Source: Ostreococcus mediterraneus
Taxonomy: Eukaryota > Chlorophyta > Mamiellophyceae > Mamiellales > Bathycoccaceae
Length of the DNA stretch: 64,000 nt
Reading direction: 5' to 3'
Assembly (NCBI GenBank): GCA_012295225.1
Contig: WMKK01000003.1
Coordinates: 248,001 to 312,000 of the forward strand
A program made the translations under genes and the position numbers. Below the pieces are notes generated by a model. The model was not told the DNA's origin, did not search any database, and saw only the letters and a program-made list of their open reading frames with translations. Below, piece by piece: positions 8,102 through 15,634 of the stretch (position 1 is its first letter; the number at the start of each line of letters is the position of its first letter).

Positions 8102-9520
8102 TTACTTTGACTTCGCGTTTGGTTTGGGTCTAAACGCATCGCGTATCATTCTCAACTTTTCATCCGTTGGCTCGCCCGCGAGGTTTGTTTGTAAAAATAA
8201 CAGTGACGTGTCGGATGATGACATACGATATCGAGATTTCTTCCTATGCTGCGCGCCTTCGAAGTAGCCGTGCTCGCGAACCGGCACGACGGCGACGCGC
8301 GTGCAAAATCCAGACTTTGCCATGGCTTCCCAACACGGGCGATTCGGCCAGTGCGGTGTGATGACAACAAACGTCAAAGACTTGTTCGCATCCGTCGCGC
8401 GCTTCAAGCAAGTCGTTAAATGCGCGGCCATATCGAGCACGAGTTCTTCTTCAAACGGTGGGTTCACCTCAAACGCGCCGCTCGATGGATGAAATTCGCT
8501 ATAGTCCCCGAGTGACCCAAACGCATGGTCGACGTCCCAATGCTTCGAGCAAAATGTGGGCCACCGTGCATTGAGCGGCGATGCAAAAAGTTCACAAGAT
8601 ACTCCAAAAGCGTCTCGCAGCACGTCAAAAACTTCGCCGTGAAGCGCCGTGTGGTGCCCGCCGGCGAAACGAAATTGTCCGCCTTGCGCGGCGTCGTATC
8701 GACACACCATCGCAAATGTCGCCAGATGGAAGTCGCGCTCACTAATCATCGAGTGCAACTCGTACATGCGACGTAGTTTTTCGAAATGATCTTTGTTGAT
8801 GCGCACGGCAACCTTACCGAATGCGAGTATCGCGACGCCGTTGTCGACTTGGACGTCGATTTGCACATCCGAATGCGCCTTTGCTTTCGCCACCTCAACC
8901 CTCTGCGCGCAATCGTTCGCCTTTGCAGTCATTTGATGCGACATTCGCACGGCGTCGTCTTCGTTCGCGCCCGCCTTTTCAAGCTTGCGCACTAGATACA
9001 AACGACTCGCTTCCGCAACTGGCAACAGAGACGTCCCGGCGCTCGCGAGCCACTCCTCATACGCCGAACACCAACGCTTTCCTAACCGTGCTCCGCACAC
9101 GCGTTCGAAAACCATGCACATATTCGATATAGCGCTCAATCTCGAGGCTTCGATGAATGCAATTTGCGAACGATTCAACCCGAGCGCGGCACACTTCTTA
9201 CCCGTAGCTCGCCGCGCGGCGTCGGCGGCTTCGTCTCGCGACTCCTCGACTGATTCATCCAGCAATCCTTCGCGATAAGTCACGCTTGGTGCGACGGACG
9301 CGCGCACGGTAGATTCTAGTGCCCCCATCTGTGTCGCGCCGCGACCATCGTCCACGTCGGCGCCGTTCACGTCGCGCGCTTTTCGTTTCTTTGCCTTTGT
9401 CTTCTTTCGCGGCGCAACGTCGCGCGCAGTCGAGCGCGACGCCGTCGCCGCGTCCGCGGACGCAATTGCGCGCGGCGGTTTGCCACCAATTTGCGACTTT
9501 AACGCCAGCCAGTTCGACAT
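8102..9520 (-). CDS. PCIF1/CAPAM-family mRNA cap-adjacent N6-methyladenosine methyltransferase homologue
   Basis: Protein of 472 residues whose C-terminal half matches the PCIF1 methyltransferase core. It has SPLNARWPTFCS, then FGSLGDYSEF, then the catalytic NPPF motif in GAFEVNPPFEEEL, then FVVITPHWPN and a final SSSDTSLLFLQ block. In animals PCIF1/CAPAM methylates N6 of 2'-O-methyladenosine next to the mRNA cap and docks on RNA polymerase II through an N-terminal WW domain. No WW domain is visible here; the N-terminus is basic and low in complexity (APRKKTKAKKRKA), likely a nuclear signal. Retention of NPPF suggests activity. The start is the MSNWLALKS Met at 9520, about 109 bp from the divergent YchJ-like gene. 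The 3' end lies 6 bp from the end of the LHC-like gene. Confidence 0.8.
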   Translation of the reverse strand: MSNWLALKSQIGGKPPRAIASADAATASRSTARDVAPRKKTKAKKRKARDVNGADVDDGRGATQMGALESTVRASVAPSVTYREGLLDESVEESRDEAADAARRATGKKCAALGLNRSQIAFIEASRLSAISNMCMVFERVCGARLGKRWCSAYEEWLASAGTSLLPVAEASRLYLVRKLEKAGANEDDAVRMSHQMTAKANDCAQRVEVAKAKAHSDVQIDVQVDNGVAILAFGKVAVRINKDHFEKLRRMYELHSMISERDFHLATFAMVCRYDAAQGGQFRFAGGHHTALHGEVFDVLRDAFGVSCELFASPLNARWPTFCSKHWDVDHAFGSLGDYSEFHPSSGAFEVNPPFEEELVLDMAAHLTTCLKRATDANKSLTFVVITPHWPNRPCWEAMAKSGFCTRVAVVPVREHGYFEGAQHRKKSRYRMSSSDTSLLFLQTNLAGEPTDEKLRMIRDAFRPKPNAKSK

Positions 9521-9629
9521 CGTCGGCGACGACGGCGCGCGGCGTGCGACGACGGCGCGCGACGCCGAGTGTGGTGCGAAAAAGTGCACGCGACAACGCG
9601 ACTCGCCGACGCGGACGACGACGGTGGCG

Positions 9630-10316
9630 ATGACGACGACGATGTCGACGATGACGACGGCGACGGCGCCGCACGGACGTCGGAGCGTGCGCGCGTGCGC
9701 GGTGCCGCGCGGCGCGGGCGCGCGGCGGCGCGGCGGCGTCGTCGCCGATGCTAAAAAGCGCAAAGGCTTTGCCGAGCTCATGGGCGGAAACAGCGCCGAA
9801 GACAGCGCCCCGAGCACGAGTGGTGACGGCAAAGCGGCAAAGACCAATGAAGATCGATGTCCGTGCGGCGGCGGGGCCATCGGCGCGACGTATGCGTCGT
9901 GCTGTAAAAAGTACCACGACGGAGAGGCGTACCCAGCGGATGCCGTGACGCTCATGCGCACGCGATTTAGCGCGTACGCTAAAGGGAAAGGGCTGTACGT
10001 GGTGAAAACAACGCATCCCGATAATCCATTGATGAAGGAGGGGTCAAAGACCGCGAGTGGTAAGGTGGTGAGTACGTTGGCGAGAGACGTGGAGACAACG
10101 TGCGCCAAGGTTAAGTTTTATGATTTGGAAATTGTGCGCGACAAGGCTGGTCTCAAGCCCGACGAGGAACATTTTGTTGGATTTAAATACAAGTGTCGCG
10201 TCGTCGGTCAGAAGGGGTTCAACGAGCTTCCCGAGGAGAGGCACGCCGAGTTATCGACGTTTCGCACGGTTGACGGCGAATGGAAATTTTTGGATGGCAT
10301 TCAGGGCGAAGCCTAG
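9630..10316 (+). CDS. YchJ/UPF0225-like SEC-C motif protein, probably plastid
   Basis: Protein of 228 residues. A leader rich in Thr, Arg and Ala (first 50 or so residues) looks like a transit peptide. Then comes a SEC-C zinc motif (CPCGGG followed by CCKKYHDG), and the conserved YchJ sequence AVTLMRTRFSAYAKG and VVKTTHPDNP, ending in an NTF2-like fold region (ELSTFRTVDGEWKFLDG). YchJ-family proteins are widespread in bacteria and plastid-bearing eukaryotes; their biochemical role is not settled. The start is one of three closely spaced ATGs (9630, 9642, 9651). It is divergent from the PCIF1-like gene. Confidence 0.82.
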   Translation: MTTTMSTMTTATAPHGRRSVRACAVPRGAGARRRGGVVADAKKRKGFAELMGGNSAEDSAPSTSGDGKAAKTNEDRCPCGGGAIGATYASCCKKYHDGEAYPADAVTLMRTRFSAYAKGKGLYVVKTTHPDNPLMKEGSKTASGKVVSTLARDVETTCAKVKFYDLEIVRDKAGLKPDEEHFVGFKYKCRVVGQKGFNELPEERHAELSTFRTVDGEWKFLDGIQGEA

Positions 10317-10441
10317 GGGATGCGCGAGGCAGCAGTATTATTTTGAATATCTTATCCGTACACAAGATATAGCCAATCCATGAGTTCTTCATCATATCTT
10401 TGCTCATCGCTCATCCAAACCTCACAACTCGGTTCGCGGTT

Positions 10442-11184
10442 ATGCACGCGACCTCTTTGTCTTCGACCCGCGCGGCGGTTTTCAGCAGCTCGCGCCTCGG
10501 GTCCAGCGCGAGAGTGCGTCGTAACGCTCGCTCTATGAACGTCATTCGCGCCTTTTTCGGTGGCGGCGGCAACAACGCTGCGGCTCAAAAGTCTGCGCAC
10601 GAGTTTTCAGTCAAGTCTATCGACGGTGGCATGATCAACATGAAGGATTTCTCCGGCAAGGTTGTCGTCGCGGTGAACGTGGCGAGTGCGTGAGGCTTGA
10701 CCAAGCAGAATTATGACGAAATGTCAATTCTGGAAAAGAAATACGGCCCGAAAGGGTTGGTGTTTTTGTTAAGCCCGTGCAACCAGTTCGGTGGTCAGGT
10801 GCGTGCGTGTACGGCGACATCACTCTTTCGACGCGCTCGAGCGAATCTGTCGCGGAAATTTCAACTGACATGATACATGATATAATTGTTGAAAACCAGG
10901 AGCCTGGTTCACCGGCGGAAATCAAGGCTTTCGTGGCGAAGTACGGCATGAAGTCTCCGTTGACGGAAAAGTTGGAGGTCAACGGTCCCAACGCGCACCC
11001 ACTTTGGGTGCACCTTAAGGCTTCGGCTCCTGAAGGTGGTTTACTCGCTTTAGCGGGTCAAGATCTTAAGTGGAACTTTTGCAAGTTTTTGCTCGATAAG
11101 AACGGGAAGACGATTAAGCGTTATGCGCCGACGGATTCTCCGATGTCGTTCGAGAACGACATCGTCAGCGCGCTCAACAAATAG
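10442..11184 (+). CDS. Selenocysteine-containing glutathione peroxidase (GPX4/PHGPx type), plastid-targeted, one intron
   Basis: Reduces lipid and hydrogen peroxides. Exon 1 is 10442-10798 and exon 2 is 10900-11184; the 101-bp intron begins GTGCGTG and ends AACCAG. Spliced, it encodes 213 residues with a plastid-like leader of about 45. Codon 84 (10691-10693) is an in-frame TGA inside VNVASA-TGA-GLTKQNY, exactly where peroxidases carry catalytic Sec or Cys. The rest of the active site is intact: SPCNQFGGQ (Gln) and KWNFCKFLLDKNG (Trp). The resolving Cys of plant thioredoxin-dependent GPXs (FACTRF) is absent, replaced within FVAKYGM, as in glutathione-type selenoenzymes. A SECIS candidate follows at 11309-11388. 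This combination makes a recoded Sec codon far more likely than a disrupted gene. Confidence 0.92.
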
Positions 11185-11308
11185 AGCGTCGACTGAAACC
11201 TTACAAGACGAACGGATTCGCTCACATTATTACGAGCCGAGAACGTAACATAAAAAACGTGCTCGCTGTTAGAAAACTCCGTCTTGCGACTCTTAGTGCG
11301 CAAAGACA

Positions 11309-11388
11309 CATCGTGACGTGATGACGCTCTATTCATTAAATCGACTCTGAGTTGAGGGGATTGAGCTGAAGATAATACGTGCATGATG
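11309..11388 (+). promoter_or_regulatory. SECIS element (type 2 candidate) of the Sec-GPX mRNA
   Basis: Stem-loop in the 3' UTR, 125 nt after the GPX stop. Lower helix: CATCGTGACGT (11309-11319) pairs with ACGTGCATGATG (11377-11388), with one bulged G. The SECIS core has ATGA at 11321-11324 facing TGAA at 11367-11370, giving the UGA/GA non-Watson-Crick quartet. The middle helix starts GCTC (11326-11329) with GAGC (11363-11366) and continues through A/T pairs. Unpaired AAA lies at 11338-11340, 13 nt after the quartet. An apical mini-stem CGAC/GTTG (11342-11345 with 11351-11354) makes it form 2. The fold was made by hand. Confidence 0.8.
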
Positions 11389-11467
11389 CGTCGAAATACG
11401 CGCGCGAATGATTCTTTTTTTACACTTATTTTAATTCTACTGTACCACACATTGTGCGATTGCGCTG

Positions 11468-12736
11468 CTACTCTAAAATGTTTGCGACGTGCTCGGCGAT
11501 AGCCATGCACGACGTCAAGCCCGGAGATTCGAATCCAAACAACTGCACGAGGCCAAGGGCACCGTGCTCGGATTCGCTCTGCACTACAAAATCAGTTGTT
11601 GCCCCAGGTTCGTCCTTGTCGCCCGTGGCGTTGATGAGTTTCGGCCGAATACCAGTGTAGAATGGTGACAGCCATCCGTCCCGTAAGCCAGGCCAATACT
11701 CGCGCACACTTTCATAAAATGCGGGCACGCGACTCTCGTCACATGCGTAATCGAGGCCATCCGTCCATTCAATATCCGGGCCAAATTTGCATACGTCATC
11801 GACGTCACGAGTGAAATGTATGCCCAATCCTCCATCTCGAGGGAGAGGGTACACTAAACGTTGGAATGGCACCGGAACGCCCTTCTTCAGCTTGCAGTAC
11901 ATTCCTCGCGCGAAATACATTGGCGGCGGGGGAGCGTTGGACTTGCTGTACGCATCCATCGTGCGTTCGCACAATTCATGCGCCCATAGTCCCGCGGCAT
12001 TCACTACACGGCGTGACATGACAACGCGTTTGTTCGTCTTCACTCTAAAACTGTCTCCCTGCACTCGGACTATTTCGAGAACTTCTTCGTTCAGAGCGAA
12101 TTTCGCACGGCTCGACCGGATGCAATCGTACTCAAATGATTCCATGAGCTGTCTTCCATCGACGATGCTCGTCGATGGCGACCAAATTCCCGCGAATGCC
12201 ATAACATTCTTTTCGTACTCGTTGATTCGACCGCCGCTGAACACACGCAAGTCTTCAACGCCGTTCGCCTCAGCGCGTCGCATCATCGCATCGAGCTCGG
12301 GTATTTGCGACTCATCTTGAGCAACGATAAACTTCCCAATCTTCTCCCAACGCACGCCTTTGCGAATACAGTGTTCGATGATCATTTGTCGTCCATCTAC
12401 GCACCACTTTGCTTTTAGCGAACCCGGCTCGTAGTGCATACCAGCGTGCAAAACCTCGCTGTTCCGCGAGCTCGTTTCCGCTCCAATCACCGTTCGCCGA
12501 TCAACAATGAGTACTCGCATACCGCGGCTTGTGAGCTTCTGCGCGATGGCCAAACCAATCACTCCAGCGCCTACGACGACGACGTCGTAGCGTTCATCCA
12601 CGTTGACGCTGCCCTTGCCGCTCGACAAAGACGCGGCTATATGCGGCGCGTTATATCGACGAGTCGGATGCCGACGCGCTGCACCGAACGTAATTAACGG
12701 CGTTGCACGTGTTTGACATTTCGTCGCGGTACACAT
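11468..12736 (-). CDS. L-2-hydroxyglutarate dehydrogenase (FAD-dependent, DAO family)
   Basis: Flavoenzyme of 422 residues that oxidises L-2-hydroxyglutarate to 2-oxoglutarate; in eukaryotes it is mitochondrial. A short basic leader (about 45 residues) precedes the Rossmann ADP-binding motif VVVVGAGVIGLAIAQKL. Family signatures follow: SSRNSEVLHAGMHYEPGSLKA, VNAAGLWAHEL, PRDGGLGIHFTRD and a C-terminal LFGFESPGLTSCMAIAE, as in L2HGDH proteins. Length is normal. It converges with the GPX gene, and its 3' end begins 80 bp past the SECIS. It lies in tandem with a 2-oxoglutarate-dependent oxygenase, which may be coincidence. Confidence 0.87.
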   Translation of the reverse strand: MCTATKCQTRATPLITFGAARRHPTRRYNAPHIAASLSSGKGSVNVDERYDVVVVGAGVIGLAIAQKLTSRGMRVLIVDRRTVIGAETSSRNSEVLHAGMHYEPGSLKAKWCVDGRQMIIEHCIRKGVRWEKIGKFIVAQDESQIPELDAMMRRAEANGVEDLRVFSGGRINEYEKNVMAFAGIWSPSTSIVDGRQLMESFEYDCIRSSRAKFALNEEVLEIVRVQGDSFRVKTNKRVVMSRRVVNAAGLWAHELCERTMDAYSKSNAPPPPMYFARGMYCKLKKGVPVPFQRLVYPLPRDGGLGIHFTRDVDDVCKFGPDIEWTDGLDYACDESRVPAFYESVREYWPGLRDGWLSPFYTGIRPKLINATGDKDEPGATTDFVVQSESEHGALGLVQLFGFESPGLTSCMAIAEHVANILE

Positions 12737-12794
12737 AGCGTATTGCGTCGGAATGTGCGGTAGTGAGGACTAGGTGGTTGGAAGGGCACCGCGC

Positions 12795-13862
12795 TCAGCC
12801 GTCGGCGAAATTTGTGCTCACCTTGGCCATGAGAAAATCGGAGTAATACTTTGGCTCGGAAACCTTCATCGCATGAAACGGCGCAACACCATCAATTGGA
12901 GATATCACCGCATCGTAATTGGTCTCGTAAAAGAATCCGATTGAAATCCGCGCGTCGCAGCCGTCGCTTTTGGTACGAATCACCCGGTGGAGCGTCGCTG
13001 CGAACTCATTATTTGTCAAGGTCGCCAACATTTCACCAACGTTACACACCACCGTTCCAGGAATATGTGGTACATTTATCCAATCAGTATTGGGCAACTG
13101 AATTTGCAGACCAGGTGCTGACGCTTCAAGAAATGTCAAAAGGCCGTAATCGGTGTGCGCCCCGCACGATATTTTACAGCCATCTACATCTTCTTCGCAT
13201 ACAGGTGGCGAAGAAATCAAGCGCATAATCCAAAACGGGCAACCCGCAATGTCGTCTTCGAATGCATCGTCGCTCAAGCCCAGTCCACACGCTATGGCAC
13301 GCATGACAACGTGGCCTAGTCGCACGAGCGCTTTAGCTCGACAGTTGACTTTGTGCTGGAGGGTATCGTCCCCGATACGCGGTTGCGGCCCCTTCAGTGT
13401 TCCTGGTATATGTGCTGGGTACGGGCGGAAAAAGTCTAGCGCTTCGTGTGCATCGCGCTTGCCTTGCGTCACGTTCAGCCCAAGCTTTTGGTATCCTTGA
13501 CCGTTGGCGAGCGCGCACTGCGACTTCACCGCCACGTCGCGCGCAAACCACGCCGCGCAGTCATCAAAAGTAAGCAAGACGTCACAGCTGTCCATAGTGC
13601 AATGTGTCGCGGATGTGCGGCTCATTGAGAGTCGTTGAAGCGCGCGGTTGAGTCCAGCATAGTCACGTCGCTCGTCGCTCGTCGCTCGTCGCTCGTCGCT
13701 CGTCGTTCGTCGTTCGTCGCCTTCTTTAAAGTCCAAGAGAAAAAATCCGTAACGGCGACACGCGTTGCAAATCTCCCGCCCAATGGACTCTCGCACCTCA
13801 TTGGTACATTCATCCTCAATTAGAGCGCTAGCATGGATCACAGGGACCCCATCGGCTTGCAT
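12795..13862 (-). CDS. 2-oxoglutarate/Fe(II)-dependent oxygenase (isopenicillin-N-synthase-like)
   Basis: Dioxygenase of 355 residues. The N-terminal DIOX_N-like segment (IPVIHASAL-type start, REICNACRRYGFFLLDF) is followed by the jelly-roll core with the iron ligands: HTDYG (His and Asp of HxD) and a distal His in ATLHRVIR, plus the 2-oxoglutarate-binding Arg in ARISIGFFYE. The family oxidises many small molecules; the substrate here cannot be told. Right after FFLLDFKEG the protein carries a low-complexity DERRxTS heptapeptide repeat encoded by a 7-bp tandem repeat (13666-13721), replacing the usual conserved stretch after the YGFF strand. It may be an expansion or a retained intron. Confidence 0.8.
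   Translation of the reverse strand: MQADGVPVIHASALIEDECTNEVRESIGREICNACRRYGFFLLDFKEGDERRTTSDERRATSDERRDYAGLNRALQRLSMSRTSATHCTMDSCDVLLTFDDCAAWFARDVAVKSQCALANGQGYQKLGLNVTQGKRDAHEALDFFRPYPAHIPGTLKGPQPRIGDDTLQHKVNCRAKALVRLGHVVMRAIACGLGLSDDAFEDDIAGCPFWIMRLISSPPVCEEDVDGCKISCGAHTDYGLLTFLEASAPGLQIQLPNTDWINVPHIPGTVVCNVGEMLATLTNNEFAATLHRVIRTKSDGCDARISIGFFYETNYDAVISPIDGVAPFHAMKVSEPKYYSDFLMAKVSTNFADG
13666..13721. repeat. 7-bp tandem repeat (CGTCGCT)n inside an oxygenase gene
   Basis: Eight consecutive 7-bp units: five CGTCGCT, two CGTCGTT and one CGTCGCC. On the coding (minus) strand three units make 21 nt, read as DERRATS or DERRTTS. Because 7 is not a multiple of 3, all three frames of that strand give the same heptapeptide shifted in phase; two neighbouring frames both show it. 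Confidence 0.9.
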
Positions 13863-13948
13863 GGTGCGAAGTAAGGTGCGCCGACGACGGCGAACAGTTA
13901 GAAAGTACAGCTACCGGATATGCTACAAAGCGCTAAGTAAATTTACAG

Positions 13949-15424
13949 CTACTTGACGTCAGTATCGTTATGGACAATGCTCCAATCGTCACCCATTTCA
14001 AGTGCCATCAACATTTCCATTATCTCATCGTGCTCGCTTGCGTTTTCTTCGTCTTCTTCGTCATCTTCATCAGCTTCATCAGCCTCGTCACCTTTGACTT
14101 CATCTACGTTTGCGTGTTCGGCAGCATCAGCCTTCGTGTCGTCGCCAATATCGATCAATTCAGCCTTCGATTGTCGTTTGCGTGTCTTTGACTTGGATTT
14201 ATTTGATTTTAATGGCGATGGAGATGCGGCTCGTGGTACGACAGCCTCCGCATCGAGCAGCACTTTATCAAGTCGCTTGATGTCCGCCTCATCCAAATCA
14301 CACATATTGAGCGCCTGTTCAACGACGGCGTTAAGACGCGCTCTAGGCCAAGCTCGCGGCTCCGAACGCAAGTACACGACAATCGCCTCGAAATCGTTCA
14401 ACTTGAGCAAATCTCCAGAAGCCTCATTGAGCAACGCTAACGCGACACGCATGACAAACGCGCTCGACCTTCGCGCAAGCAAGCAATCCATTACGCGCCC
14501 ACTAAATCGAACTGAAAAATCGGAGGCAAAACATGACATAAACCATGATGACGCGTACAGCAACGGAGTGACGTCGTGTGCCTCCAAATGTTGTGCGAGC
14601 GTAGGATTTTTTACTCGCAGCACTGCAGAGAGCTGCCTAATACGCGTCTTCAATCCTTCCATACCGTGGAGGTACATCGAACGAAAGTCCCCCTGTTCCA
14701 TGAGTGTCACTAAAGCCGCAAATGCACGCGATTCGTTCGGCAGGTAAATCAACAAAAGCCCGGCGACAAAAGCCATTCCCTGGCAATAACCAACCTTGCC
14801 ATCGTGTACCGCATACGCTTTTAAAATACGCTTCAACTTTTCGCGTCCTTCGGCACCTTTCGACGTCGAAGCTACAAAGAATTCGTGATTCGGAAATGTG
14901 CGTGACAAATCACGTTCAATAGCGCTTCCAACGTTCTCATTCCAACCTTTTGATTTTTTACTTGCCTTGCCAGCTTCTGACTTCGCCAACGCGCGTTCAC
15001 TCTTTGCGGCGAACGCATCTTGCAACGTCTCGTAATAATCGCCATCCGCTAAAATCGCACACATATCATCGAGCGTATCATCTGCGTGCGCATCGCCGTT
15101 CTGACCTTTATCGCCGTGTGCTATACTCGAGCCTTCACGCTCTACGCGAGACAACAGCGATTCCCACAGCTGCGTGCGCATAAACCCGGGAGAGTCTTCG
15201 TAGCACGTCGAACCAACTTGCAAGTCGCACAAATCATCGGTTTCGATCTGGTCTTTACCCCGCCTTATGGCGGCGAGAGACAACGCGCGGCTTAATCGAT
15301 CACCGAAGTCGCCGGTGACTTTTCCAATCGCCTGCGTCGTTTGCCTCGCCGCTCGAGAACGCACGGTGGCGTCGTTGATAAGGGACGATATTCCCGCTGA
15401 CGCGCGCTCGAAAAAGTTTGGCAT
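13949..15424 (-). CDS. TBC-domain Rab GTPase-activating protein
   Basis: RabGAP of 491 residues. The TBC domain spans about residues 170-390. The catalytic arginine finger is present in IERDLSRTFPNH (IxxDxxR), and the glutamine finger in KVGYCQGMAFVAGLLL (YCQG), so it should accelerate GTP hydrolysis by a Rab. LLYASSWFMSCFASDF and VMDCLL complete the domain. The C-terminus has a basic stretch (SKSKTRKRQSKAE) and a long acidic Asp/Glu run. The first in-frame ATG is at 15424 (MPNFFERASAG); the open frame extends a little upstream without ATG. Rab specificity cannot be inferred. Confidence 0.88.
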   Translation of the reverse strand: MPNFFERASAGISSLINDATVRSRAARQTTQAIGKVTGDFGDRLSRALSLAAIRRGKDQIETDDLCDLQVGSTCYEDSPGFMRTQLWESLLSRVEREGSSIAHGDKGQNGDAHADDTLDDMCAILADGDYYETLQDAFAAKSERALAKSEAGKASKKSKGWNENVGSAIERDLSRTFPNHEFFVASTSKGAEGREKLKRILKAYAVHDGKVGYCQGMAFVAGLLLIYLPNESRAFAALVTLMEQGDFRSMYLHGMEGLKTRIRQLSAVLRVKNPTLAQHLEAHDVTPLLYASSWFMSCFASDFSVRFSGRVMDCLLARRSSAFVMRVALALLNEASGDLLKLNDFEAIVVYLRSEPRAWPRARLNAVVEQALNMCDLDEADIKRLDKVLLDAEAVVPRAASPSPLKSNKSKSKTRKRQSKAELIDIGDDTKADAAEHANVDEVKGDEADEADEDDEEDEENASEHDEIMEMLMALEMGDDWSIVHNDTDVK

Positions 15425-15634
15425 CGTGGACGCGCGCACGTGGCGAGCGGTGCGGCCCGACGTGTACTCACGCGCCGCTAAGTGACGTGTATCGGTTGGT
15501 TGGTTTTCTTTCACCGAGCGAGCCAGCTATGAAACGAACAAGCACGTCGATAGAAGCGTGCCAATTGAAGGCTCGAAATTTTTCTAAACACTGACTTTGA
15601 ATTAAACACGTGAAAGCTAGGTCTAGTCTGCAAA

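Noticed and set aside
10691-10693. Stop codon splitting the GPX frame, suggesting a pseudogene
   Set aside because: It sits at the catalytic Sec position, downstream sequence is fully conserved, and a SECIS-like hairpin follows; recoding is the better reading.
15425-15514. GTG-initiated extension of the TBC gene
   Set aside because: Eukaryotic genes start at ATG; the first in-frame ATG is 15424 and gives a normal N-terminus.
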